Below, piece after piece: positions 16,551 to 23,878 of a DNA stretch of 64,000 nucleotides. Each line of letters begins with the position of its first letter. Positions within the stretch are counted from its first letter, which is position 1. Under the pieces are notes generated by a model, which was not told the DNA's origin, made no database searches, and was given only the letters and a program-made list of their open reading frames with translations. The DNA comes from Aestuariimicrobium sp. p3-SID1156 (GTDB taxonomy: Bacteria > Actinomycetota > Actinomycetes > Propionibacteriales > Propionibacteriaceae): the NCBI RefSeq assembly GCF_025144225.1, contig NZ_JALXXB010000001.1:372001-436000 (forward strand), written 5' to 3'. The translations under genes were made by a program, and so were the position numbers.

Positions 16551-17404
16551 AGCGGGCTCCGGGTGCCATGTCGGAGGGACTCCAACACTCTGCTGAGCTG
16601 AAACGTGGCCCCTCTGACGGCGACACGGAGACGGCCTTCGCGTGTTGCCTTGGGGAGCTGTTTCGCCCAATGCCAGAACCAACGTGCGGACGTCTTCCAG
16701 CTCGCCACGGGCGGGGTATTGGGCCGATGCTTGAGATACAGCCGCACGTGAGCCTTGCCATAGCGGTATTGCTGGCGAAGCAATGGCTTCCAGCCTGGAC
16801 GCAATCGGTAGTCAATGCCTGCTTCTGGCACGTGGGCCATGCGGAATCCCGCGTCATGCATGCGCCAGCCAAAGTCGACGTCCTCTTGGCCCAGGTGTAG
16901 TTCTTCATCGAACGGTCCGATGCAGCGGATCACCTCGCGATGGAAACCCATGTTGCCGCCGGGCAGGAATGGCTTGAAATTCATGGAGAGCGGCAACCCA
17001 TCGGGGAACCATACTGGTTCTGGGTCCGAGGAGCCGGGAGTGAAGGCGTGGAGGGGTCCGCTGGCGGCGTCGGTTCGTGCAAGGGCATTGCGCATCGCGG
17101 CGACCCAGGTGGGATGGACGCGATCATCACCATCGCAAATGAGGATCAGCTCCTCCTGGGTTGCTTCTATGGCGGCATTCCGCGCGCCGGCGACGCCCGG
17201 CCTATGCGATGAGTCAGTGATAAAGATGCCACCATGACGGGCAGTCCACTCCTCAGCAATTTTCCGCGTGTCGTCACTGGACCCGTTGTCGCTCACGACC
17301 ACGCGAAAATCGAGGTCAGTCTGGGCGTCCAGTGCCGCGAGCTGCTCTCCCAGAGTCGAGGCCACGTTCTTCGCCGGGATGATCACCACTACTCGCTGGT
17401 TCAA
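16547..17404 (-). CDS. GT2-family glycosyltransferase
   Basis: Predicted GT-A glycosyltransferase, 285 residues. It shows VVVIIPAKNVASTLGEQLAA, VVSDNGSSDDT, the metal-binding ICDGDDRVHP (DGDD in place of the DXD) and HLGQEDVDFGWRMHDAGF with the catalytic ED. The start is a TTG at 17404. This is well supported: AGGAGG lies six bases upstream and the codon overlaps the preceding stop (TTGA). The middle gene of the 18666-15615 operon, it is flanked on both sides by four-base overlaps. Substrate is unknown. Confidence 0.9.
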   Translation of the reverse strand: MNQRVVVIIPAKNVASTLGEQLAALDAQTDLDFRVVVSDNGSSDDTRKIAEEWTARHGGIFITDSSHRPGVAGARNAAIEATQEELILICDGDDRVHPTWVAAMRNALARTDAASGPLHAFTPGSSDPEPVWFPDGLPLSMNFKPFLPGGNMGFHREVIRCIGPFDEELHLGQEDVDFGWRMHDAGFRMAHVPEAGIDYRLRPGWKPLLRQQYRYGKAHVRLYLKHRPNTPPVASWKTSARWFWHWAKQLPKATREGRLRVAVRGATFQLSRVLESLRHGTRSPL

Positions 17405-18666
17405 TGTGGCCCTCCTGATCTTCGACGGGATCTCGAGTCGTGAACGATGCCAGTAGCGCGGGTGAGCACGGCGTCCAGAGCGAGCCCAGCCGCATCGCTG
17501 GAGTGCTCACGAAGGATCGCCTCGCGCAAAGTATCAGCGCGTCGTTGGGAGACGCTCGGATCTGAAAGGTTCTCCCGGATTGCCTTCGCGAAGACTTCTG
17601 CGTCGTCTGTCACCCAGGAGTTGCTCTCAAGAGCAGGGATTCCCTCTGCGCCAACAGTTGTCGAGACAACCGGAACACGGTGTAGCGCAGCTTCAATCGT
17701 TTTGAACTTGACTCCAGCGCCGATCCACAGCGGCACGACAGCGAGGGAGGCCTGCTCGTATTCGGCGGACAGGTCCTCGACGAAACCCCTGACATCGTAA
17801 CCCTTGGCAGACAGCTGCTGAGCCAAACCGTCAGCCATGCTGCCGACCAACCTGATCTCCAGATCTGGAACATCAACGAGTAGCGGGCGGACGTGCTCGT
17901 CGAACCATTCCAAGCCGTGCACATTCTCGTAGCGCCAGCTGGAGACGAGCAGCAGACGGCTCCGGGCCGGACGACGGGAAGGATTCGAGGGCGCTCGCAC
18001 CGGAGCCGGGACGACCATGGCTTTGAGTCGGCCCTCCAAAGAGAGGAGTCGCGCGTCCTTCTCGCTGAGTACCACCACCACATCCGCGATCCTGCATATG
18101 CGTCTTTCGACGATGCGGGAAACCCAGACCGCAACATGATGGCGCACTCGTTGTTTTCTGGAGGTCGCGTGGCGCGCATACCGGCGATGCGACTGGGACA
18201 TCACGTCGTGGAGGACGATGACTCGCGCAGCGTGGCCGTTCAAGCGTTTTAGCAGTCCTACTTGGTCAGCAGTGTGTTGCCACTGAAGAACGATCACGTT
18301 GGCGGATTCGATGAGGGCCCGCGCCCGGCCATCCGCCCGCAGTGAGTCCGACACCTCCAGGTCTCGGAGGGTGGGGAACCACGCGCGAAGCCTCCACCAC
18401 ACCCTCGACGCCAGGCGCGGAGCCCGACGCGGAACGCGGTTCAGGGCGACCGATGGGATGATCGCCTTCCCCAACTCGCTGGTTAGTGACCGGCCGGGGA
18501 TCACCAGACACGTGACATCCGCATCTCGGGCCCATCGGCGCAACTGGGCCGTCGCGAAGTTCTGGCCCGCATTACCTGCGTGCAAAACCGGCACCACGTG
18601 CATGATGTTCAGCAGGCGCGGCCGATCCACCGCCGTGGCATCACGTTCTGTCTCGGTTATGCCCAT
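17401..18666 (-). CDS. GT4-family glycosyltransferase
   Basis: Predicted GT-B glycosyltransferase of about 421 residues. Motifs seen are HVVPVLHAGNAGQNFAT near the N terminus, VIVLQWQHTADQ, LLLVSSWRYENVHGLEWF at the domain junction, and the donor site GAGVKFKTIEAALHRVPVVS with its Lys-Glu pattern. This last form is typical of the GT4 subset with a conserved G-G-K-K/E. The start is uncertain: ATG at 18666 is listed, but in-frame GTG (18696) and TTG (18702) are possible and none has an ideal ribosome site. First gene of a three-gene coupled operon divergent from the GT2 gene at 18745. Confidence 0.87.
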   Translation of the reverse strand: MGITETERDATAVDRPRLLNIMHVVPVLHAGNAGQNFATAQLRRWARDADVTCLVIPGRSLTSELGKAIIPSVALNRVPRRAPRLASRVWWRLRAWFPTLRDLEVSDSLRADGRARALIESANVIVLQWQHTADQVGLLKRLNGHAARVIVLHDVMSQSHRRYARHATSRKQRVRHHVAVWVSRIVERRICRIADVVVVLSEKDARLLSLEGRLKAMVVPAPVRAPSNPSRRPARSRLLLVSSWRYENVHGLEWFDEHVRPLLVDVPDLEIRLVGSMADGLAQQLSAKGYDVRGFVEDLSAEYEQASLAVVPLWIGAGVKFKTIEAALHRVPVVSTTVGAEGIPALESNSWVTDDAEVFAKAIRENLSDPSVSQRRADTLREAILREHSSDAAGLALDAVLTRATGIVHDSRSRRRSGGPH

Positions 18667-18744
18667 AACCCTTCTGCGTCGGTCCGTGCGCGGCACTGTC
18701 AATGTCCAGCACCCTAGTCCTCGCTTGCCAGACCGGACCTGGGG

Positions 18745-19644
18745 GTGACGTTGTCAAGAGATCCACTTGTTTCCGTCATCATCCCATGCTTCAACATGGG
18801 CCGCTGCCTTGATGAAGCGGTCAGCAGCGTGACTGCACAGACCTACCCGGCGATAGAGATCGTGATCACCGATGACGGGGCCACCGACGGTGAGACACTC
18901 GCCAGCCTCCGGAGACAGGAGGAAGCCGGCATCACTGTGCTTCGCCAAGCCAACGCGGGACCCGCAGCCGCGCGCAACGCAGCCCTTCGGGTTGCTCGCG
19001 GCGAATTCTTCATGCCGCTCGACGACGACTTGATCGAGCCGCCATACATCGAGGAGGCTGTTCGGGCGATGGCGGAGGATCCCGAACTGGGCATCGTCTA
19101 TTGTCGCGCGGAGATGTTCGGCTCCGTCTCGGGTGAGTGGCGGTTGCCGCACTTCAACTATCCATACCATCTCCTGTGGAATGCGATCTTCGCGTGTGCC
19201 CTGTTCCGACGCGAAGACTGGCAGACGGTGGGCGGCTACAACGAAGACCTCAAGGGACGCGAGGACCACGACTTCAGCCTCAGAATCCTTGGATTGGGAA
19301 GGACTGTCCACAGGTTGGAGGGTGTCTACTTCCGTTATCGGCGAGGCCGGCCGCATAGCGTCAACGACGCCATTCACGCCCGCAGCGCTCGAGACCGCAT
19401 GATCAGCACCTATGCCACGATGTTCCGGACGAACAGGCGGGTCTACCTCGACCACGCCGAGGATTTCTTCACCGGAATCTTCGCGGTCGTGGACGAGCGG
19501 AACGAGCTGTACCAGAGGTACAGGCATCTTGAAAAGCTGCGTCGTTCACGTCTCGGTTCCGCAGGGCTGGCGCTATTGAAGAGCTTCTACCGTCACCCCC
19601 GCCTCTCCCGCAGGAGTTCCGCGGAGGCCGGCCGCGGCCAGTGA
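18745..19644 (+). CDS. GT2-family glycosyltransferase
   Basis: Predicted GT-A glycosyltransferase, 299 residues. The opening PLVSVIIPCFNMGRCLDEAV, the nucleotide-binding ITDDGATDGETL and the metal site FFMPLDDDLIEPPYI are standard for GT2. GGYNEDLKGREDHDFSLRIL contains the catalytic ED pair. The C-terminal 60 residues are basic. It starts with GTG at 18745; TTG two codons later is an alternative, and the ribosome site is poor for both. It is the last glycosyltransferase before the second Wzz/BY-kinase gene and is separated from it by a promoter-bearing gap. Confidence 0.88.
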   Translation: MTLSRDPLVSVIIPCFNMGRCLDEAVSSVTAQTYPAIEIVITDDGATDGETLASLRRQEEAGITVLRQANAGPAAARNAALRVARGEFFMPLDDDLIEPPYIEEAVRAMAEDPELGIVYCRAEMFGSVSGEWRLPHFNYPYHLLWNAIFACALFRREDWQTVGGYNEDLKGREDHDFSLRILGLGRTVHRLEGVYFRYRRGRPHSVNDAIHARSARDRMISTYATMFRTNRRVYLDHAEDFFTGIFAVVDERNELYQRYRHLEKLRRSRLGSAGLALLKSFYRHPRLSRRSSAEAGRGQ

Positions 19645-19671
19645 TGAATTTGGGCGAGTAGCCTCTATAAT
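19642..19671 (+). promoter_or_regulatory. Candidate promoter of second Wzz/BY-kinase gene
   Basis: A perfect TATAAT hexamer lies at 19666-19671, with a weak -35 (TGATGA) 18 bases upstream at 19642-19647. The predicted transcript would start near 19678 and carry a leader of about 47 bases, including a GAGGTG ribosome site before the GTG at 19725. Confidence 0.5.
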
Positions 19672-19724
19672 CGGCCCGTCAAGCGCCCATGAGGGGCGCG
19701 CCCTGTCTCATGAGGTGAACACCG

Positions 19725-21260
19725 GTGACCCTGCTCGACATCGTGCGTCTTCTCCGTCGGCGTTGGATGACGCTCTTGCTTGGAGGGCTCATTGGGCTGG
19801 CGCTTGCCGCGGCCTACTCCTTCGTCCAACCCGTTGAGTACACCGCCTCCGCAAGCGGCTACATCGTGAGTGGCTCCTCCACGCGAACCATCAACACCGA
19901 CCCCACGAAGGCCCAAGGGATCGCCGATTCCTACCTTCCCCTGGCCAACACCAAGGCCGTGCGGCAACGCATTCAGAACCATCTCAAGAACGATCCCTCG
20001 GGGGCCCGAGAGGGCAGCATCCGTGCCTCGATGCTCCCGGGGACCAACGTCGTGTTGATCACTGCCGGTGGGGATACCCCGCAGAAGGCGCAGGCTGTTG
20101 CCAACGCAGGGCTACGTGCCTTCGCAGAAGAGGTCAATCGGCTGGAGAGTCTCAACCCGGCGGCAGCCTCGGTGGGGCCCGATGGAAAGCTGGAAGACAT
20201 CCCCACCACCGCGCGTCCCCGGATTGCCTTGGTGGGGTTCGAGCCGGCCGAGCTACCCAGCACCCCCTCGTCGCCCAACTGGCTGCGGAACCTTGCCGGT
20301 GGGCTGGTCGCCGGCCTCGCTCTTGCGCTCGTGTGGATCTACCTGCGCAAGGCCCTGGACGCCCGGGCCCGCGTCGGGGATGAGGTTGAGCAGCTGGCCG
20401 ATGCAAGCGTCCTGGGCGTCATCCCCCAGAGTCCCGAGCTGGGCAAGCAACGCAAGAAGGGCAAGGACGTCGCGGCCATGGGTGTGGCAGGCGAAGCCCT
20501 CCGATCGCTTCGCACCAACCTTCGCTTCGTGAAGGTCGACTCCCCCCCGAAGGCCATCGTGGTAACGAGTGCGAACCCGGGGGAGGGCAAGTCAACGGTG
20601 GCAGCCAACCTCGCGCGCGTCTTGGCCGAGTCCGGCCAGCAGACGGTCATCGTTGACGCGGACTTGCGGCGTCCCATGCAGGCAACCGCCTTTGCCCGCG
20701 ATGGGAAGGTTGGTCTCACTCAGCTCCTGGCGGGCCAGGTGCGCCTGGCCGATGCGCTCCAGGAGACTGATACGGCCAATCTCAAGCTGCTCCCCGCTGG
20801 TCGGATCCCCCCAAATCCCAGTGAGCTATTGGGGTCACGCCACATGAGCGAACTGCTCAAGACCCTGGGGCAGCGCTACACGGTGATCATCGACGCCCCG
20901 CCGGTGCTGCCGGTCACCGACGCTGGTCTGCTCACCGCCTCCAGCGACGGTGCGCTGCTGGTGGTGCGGGTGGGCAAGACGTACAAGGACCAGGTGTCGC
21001 TGGCCGCCAAGATCATCCGAAAGGCGGGCGGGGACCTGCTGGGCACGGTGATGAACGGCGCCTCCAAGCGCGAGCTCGGGGAAGTCATGTACGGTCACGG
21101 CGGCTACGGTTCCACCTCCTACGCTTACCAGGAAACCGAGCAGCCCAAGAGGCGCGGCAAGAGGGTTCGAGAAGAGCCGCTGGATGATGACACCAGGACG
21201 CATCCTGTCGTGACCGACGAGGACCCCATTCGGCCCAGCCGCTCACTGCCGGAGTTCTAG
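19725..21260 (+). CDS. Wzz-type polysaccharide co-polymerase fused to bacterial tyrosine kinase (second copy)
   Basis: A 511-residue paralogue of the protein at 1428, with the same plan: MTLLDIVRLLRRR at the N terminus, membrane segments at about residues 14-33 and 188-208, then the kinase with Walker A SANPGEGKSTVA, Walker A' IVDADLRRP, the shared stretch LLPAGRIPPNPSELLGS and Walker B VIIDAPP. Its tyrosine tail is shorter and more spread out (YGHGGYGSTSYAY) than the first copy's, and an extra acidic tail follows. The GTG start has GAGGTG upstream. It is preceded by its own TATAAT promoter. Two copies may give two chain lengths or two kinase signals; which acts on this polysaccharide cannot be told. 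Confidence 0.93.
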   Translation: MTLLDIVRLLRRRWMTLLLGGLIGLALAAAYSFVQPVEYTASASGYIVSGSSTRTINTDPTKAQGIADSYLPLANTKAVRQRIQNHLKNDPSGAREGSIRASMLPGTNVVLITAGGDTPQKAQAVANAGLRAFAEEVNRLESLNPAAASVGPDGKLEDIPTTARPRIALVGFEPAELPSTPSSPNWLRNLAGGLVAGLALALVWIYLRKALDARARVGDEVEQLADASVLGVIPQSPELGKQRKKGKDVAAMGVAGEALRSLRTNLRFVKVDSPPKAIVVTSANPGEGKSTVAANLARVLAESGQQTVIVDADLRRPMQATAFARDGKVGLTQLLAGQVRLADALQETDTANLKLLPAGRIPPNPSELLGSRHMSELLKTLGQRYTVIIDAPPVLPVTDAGLLTASSDGALLVVRVGKTYKDQVSLAAKIIRKAGGDLLGTVMNGASKRELGEVMYGHGGYGSTSYAYQETEQPKRRGKRVREEPLDDDTRTHPVVTDEDPIRPSRSLPEF

Positions 21261-21385
21261 CCCCAGCTCGGAGGAATGTGCGAAACCTCACGCCGTGATC
21301 TCGAGACTTGCCTTGAGCCCGTCCATGGGCTACTGTCCTCAACAGCGCCCACTTAGGGCTGAGTCTTTATAAATCAGGGGAGACC

Positions 21386-21889
21386 ATGTCGAACACCACC
21401 AGCGGCCTGTCCCGCCGCACCCTTGCCAAGGGCGCTGCTTGGAGCGTGCCCGTCGTTGCCGTCGCCGGCGCCGCGCCTGCGTATGCGAGCTCGCCCACCA
21501 AGCCCGTTATCGAGGTCTCGGTGGTGCCAGGCAGCGGCTACAAGCAGCCCGGCAACAAGTGCAAACCCATCTTCAAGGGTTATCGAGTGAGCTTCAACCT
21601 CAAGAACACGGGGAACACCCAAGCAACGCTGACCCTGACCGGCGTGGACGCAACCGCCGATGGTCAGGACATCACCGGAGAATCGACCTTCGCTTACGGT
21701 TTCGTCGTGGGTGGAAAGTTGGTGAAGTCTGTCACGCTCGAGCCGGGCGAGGTGGTCGAGTTGAAGCTCGGATTCAGCAATGCGCCGACCAGCGAGGGCA
21801 GGACTCTCGAGGGAACGATCTACTACACTGTCGAAGGGGTAGCAGGTTCCGCCAGCTTCAATGAGGAAGCGAAGGAGCCCCTCTGCTGA
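21386..21889 (+). CDS. Tat-exported two-cysteine protein of unknown function
   Basis: A 167-residue protein I cannot name. It begins with a twin-arginine signal (SRRTLAKGAAWSVPVVAVAG) ending in AAPAYAS, so it should be exported folded and cleaved near residue 34. The mature part alternates short polar strands (VIEVSVVPGS, YRVSFNLKNTGNTQATLTL, SVTLEPGEVVELKL), suggesting an immunoglobulin-like or CARDB-like beta sandwich. It has exactly two cysteines, C59 and the very last residue C167, well placed for one disulfide. Start ATG 21386 with GGGGAG upstream. It follows the Wzz/BY-kinase gene and is closed by its own terminator. It may be a cell-surface partner of the polysaccharide. Confidence 0.82.
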   Translation: MSNTTSGLSRRTLAKGAAWSVPVVAVAGAAPAYASSPTKPVIEVSVVPGSGYKQPGNKCKPIFKGYRVSFNLKNTGNTQATLTLTGVDATADGQDITGESTFAYGFVVGGKLVKSVTLEPGEVVELKLGFSNAPTSEGRTLEGTIYYTVEGVAGSASFNEEAKEPLC

Positions 21890-21908
21890 GGCTGCGGATT
21901 ATCGCGCT

Positions 21909-21947
21909 GAGCGACGGACCATCTTTGGGTGTCCGTCGCTCGGTTTT
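21909..21947 (+). terminator. Intrinsic terminator after the Tat-exported protein
   Basis: An 11-bp perfect stem, GAGCGACGGAC (21909-21919) with GTCCGTCGCTC (21931-21941), has an 11-base loop and is followed by GGTTTTTG. This is a classic rho-independent terminator twenty bases past the stop codon. Confidence 0.9.
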
Positions 21948-21991
21948 TGTTCGCAATCTGCTGGAGAGCGCCGCGGGGCTAGAATCGCTCC

Positions 21992-23008
21992 GTGTTGCAT
22001 CCTTTCCACCTGCTCGCGCCGCTGCTGCTTGCGACGGTGTTGGCGACGAGTGCTCTGAGCAAGTTCCGCAGTCCCGGTTCGGCTCGGCAAGCCTTCCGCT
22101 CTTTGCGTCTCCCTGAATGGCTGCTCAAGGTTGGTGCCGCTGACGCCTTGCCGTGGGGGGAGTTGGTGCTCGCGGTGGGTCTGATGGTGCTGCCAGGCGG
22201 TGTGGGGGTCGTGGCCAGCGTCGCCGCCCTCCTACTCATGGTGGTCTACCTGGTCATCATCGTGCGAGCACTTGGGTTTGACGAGGCTGTGACGTGCGGA
22301 TGCTTCGGAGAGCTCGGGCTGGGTGACGTGACGTGGCGCACCGCCGTCAGAAACGTGTTGCTCGTGGGGTTTGGGGTGTTTGCAGTTCTCGCGTCCATTC
22401 GGGATGACCAATCACCAGTCGAGCGTTGGATGCGTGCCTCCTCCGAGGACTGGGGGTGGTTGTCCCTGATCGTGGTCGTACTTGCCCTCGGGTGGCTCAT
22501 TACGGCAGGCTCCCGCAAGGTGGAGCGCGCCGAGCCGAGCGTGTCCGACGCTGGCGCACAAGAGCTGGAGTATGTGCGCGTGCCCACGCCTTATGCAACT
22601 GTCGCGCGGCCAGATGGGACGAAGGTGACCCTCCGAGAACTCTCAGGCTCACAAGCGCAGCTTCTGATATTCGTGAGCAGCACGTGCGGATCATGTGTGG
22701 AAGTGCTGCAGTCCATCCCGGCGTGGACGGATCAGCTCGCGCCGGCCGTGGCAGTACGCGCCGTATTCGCGGCCTCGGGCCCTGACGGTTTGGGAAGTCG
22801 CGACGAGTCTCTGATCAAGATCCTGCCTGAAGCGCTCTTCGACGTAGATCACTCAGCCTCTCACGTTTTGAACATCGAAGGTACGCCTTCAGCAGTGCTT
22901 CTGGGGACTGACCTCCTGCTGGCGGGCGGGCCGGTCGCGGGCCAGAGCGACGTCAGGCAGCTGGTGGATGACGTGTCTGTCGAGCTGGAAGCGGCGTACG
23001 CGATCTAG
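21992..23008 (+). CDS. MauE/DoxX-like membrane protein fused to a thioredoxin-fold domain
   Basis: Predicted thiol-redox membrane protein of 338 residues. Residues 1-130 hold four membrane helices of the MauE/DoxX type, with the MauE signature VTCGCFGELG after helix 3 (two cysteines one residue apart). A fifth hydrophobic segment near residue 155 leads to an extracytoplasmic thioredoxin-like domain with CxxC in SSTCGSCVEVL and a cis-Pro-type EGTPSAVLLG. MauE-family proteins work in disulfide handling in the envelope, like DsbB or VKOR. The GTG start at 21992 follows the terminator of the two-cysteine Tat protein. Its 3' end overlaps the convergent VanZ gene by 56 bases. Topology of the C-terminal domain is inferred. 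Confidence 0.85.
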   Translation: MLHPFHLLAPLLLATVLATSALSKFRSPGSARQAFRSLRLPEWLLKVGAADALPWGELVLAVGLMVLPGGVGVVASVAALLLMVVYLVIIVRALGFDEAVTCGCFGELGLGDVTWRTAVRNVLLVGFGVFAVLASIRDDQSPVERWMRASSEDWGWLSLIVVVLALGWLITAGSRKVERAEPSVSDAGAQELEYVRVPTPYATVARPDGTKVTLRELSGSQAQLLIFVSSTCGSCVEVLQSIPAWTDQLAPAVAVRAVFAASGPDGLGSRDESLIKILPEALFDVDHSASHVLNIEGTPSAVLLGTDLLLAGGPVAGQSDVRQLVDDVSVELEAAYAI

Positions 23009-23435
23009 TCCATCGGGATCGGCACTCGGCCGCCAGTACGGCGCCCGCGGCGCCCCCGAGCGCGTTGGCGGCGACGTCCCAGATACTCCCCTCGCGGCCG
23101 AGAGGGAGTGCCGCCTGCGCAATCTCGATAGCCCCCGAAAGAACGAGAATGGCCGCCGCGAGTTGCCACCACCTGGCGTGAGGCAGGGCGAACATGGCCG
23201 TGAAGGCGACCGGCACCATGAGCAGGACATTGAGAATGACGGCCAGAGTGTCCATGGAGATATCGCGGAGAACCGGGAAGCGCCACAACTGCAGGCCGCT
23301 GTAGTAGAGCCACACCACGAAGCGGTTGAGTTGCCAGCCGATGGGAAGCAGTGTCAAGGCGGCGACACCGAGGAGGGACAGCGCCAACAACGGCCAGGAG
23401 ATGCGATGGACATGGGCTGGCGTCGCATCCGGCAT
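22953..23435 (-). CDS. VanZ-family membrane protein
   Basis: A 160-residue protein with four predicted membrane helices and the VanZ-like pattern: TLLPIGWQLN at the first helix, ALPHARWWQLAAAILVLSGA, then IEIAQAALPLGREGSIWDVA, NALGGAAGAVLA. The family is named after a teicoplanin-resistance protein, but most members have no known function. Overexpression phenotypes elsewhere point to the cell envelope. The ATG at 23435 is the only reasonable start. Its last 56 bases overlap the end of the convergent MauE-thioredoxin gene, which is unusual and leaves no room for a terminator between them. Confidence 0.87.
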   Translation of the reverse strand: MPDATPAHVHRISWPLLALSLLGVAALTLLPIGWQLNRFVVWLYYSGLQLWRFPVLRDISMDTLAVILNVLLMVPVAFTAMFALPHARWWQLAAAILVLSGAIEIAQAALPLGREGSIWDVAANALGGAAGAVLAAECRSRWTRSRTPLPARQTRHPPAA

Positions 23436-23630
23436 GGGTCCATCATGCCAGTCGGGAGGAAAACCAGATCCTGTGCCAAGTCCTAGAGTTCAGGGGCCGG
23501 TCAGCTTCCCGTGTGCGGTCTGATGGAACGCCACGCTGAACGTATCCCCCACTCCGCATCGGCGGGAAGCACCAAGGAACCTCATAGCCCTGCTCACCCT
23601 CGACCCCACGGGGGACCGCCAGCCGCACAA

Positions 23631-23677
23631 CACAAAAGAAAACCGGTGAACCCTCAGCCTAGGGGTTCACCGGTTTC
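23631..23677 (-). terminator. Intrinsic terminator of tRNA-Leu
   Basis: On the minus strand a long stem (arms at 23662-23676 and 23641-23653, sequence AACCGGTGAACCC and its complement) is followed by TTCTTTTGTG. It lies 25 bases beyond the tRNA 3' end, so it terminates that transcript. The plus-strand side lacks a T run. Confidence 0.88.
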
Positions 23678-23701
23678 CTACGTCCTGAGCCAGGACAACC
23701 G

Positions 23702-23784
23702 TGCGCGAGAGAGGATTTGAACCTCCACGTCCCAAGGGACACTGGCACCTGAAGCCAGCGCGTCTGCCGTTCCGCCACTCGCGC
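23702..23784 (-). tRNA. tRNA-Leu (anticodon CAG)
   Basis: The minus strand from 23784 folds as a class II tRNA. It has the acceptor GCGCGAG paired with CTCGCGC, a D-arm with GGCGGAACGGCAGACGC, the anticodon stem-loop CTGGC-TTCAGGT-GCCAG giving anticodon CAG, a long variable arm (TGTCCCTTGGGACGT) and the T-arm GAGG-TTCAAAT-CCTC. The long variable arm fits leucine. The CCA end is not encoded, so it must be added. An intrinsic terminator follows. Confidence 0.95.
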
Positions 23785-23878
23785 ATTGCTGGTTTCCCAG
23801 CCGCTGGATTTTTCCAACCCGAGAAGACTAGCACAGGCCCCACGACCTAAAAAATCGTGGTCACCCCTGCTCCACGGG

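Noticed and set aside
1-21260. Mobile element or phage origin for the polysaccharide cluster
   Set aside because: No transposase, integrase, IS ends or attachment repeats were found. The patchwork of operon directions and somewhat lower GC fits ordinary capsule-locus exchange, but there are no boundaries to mark.
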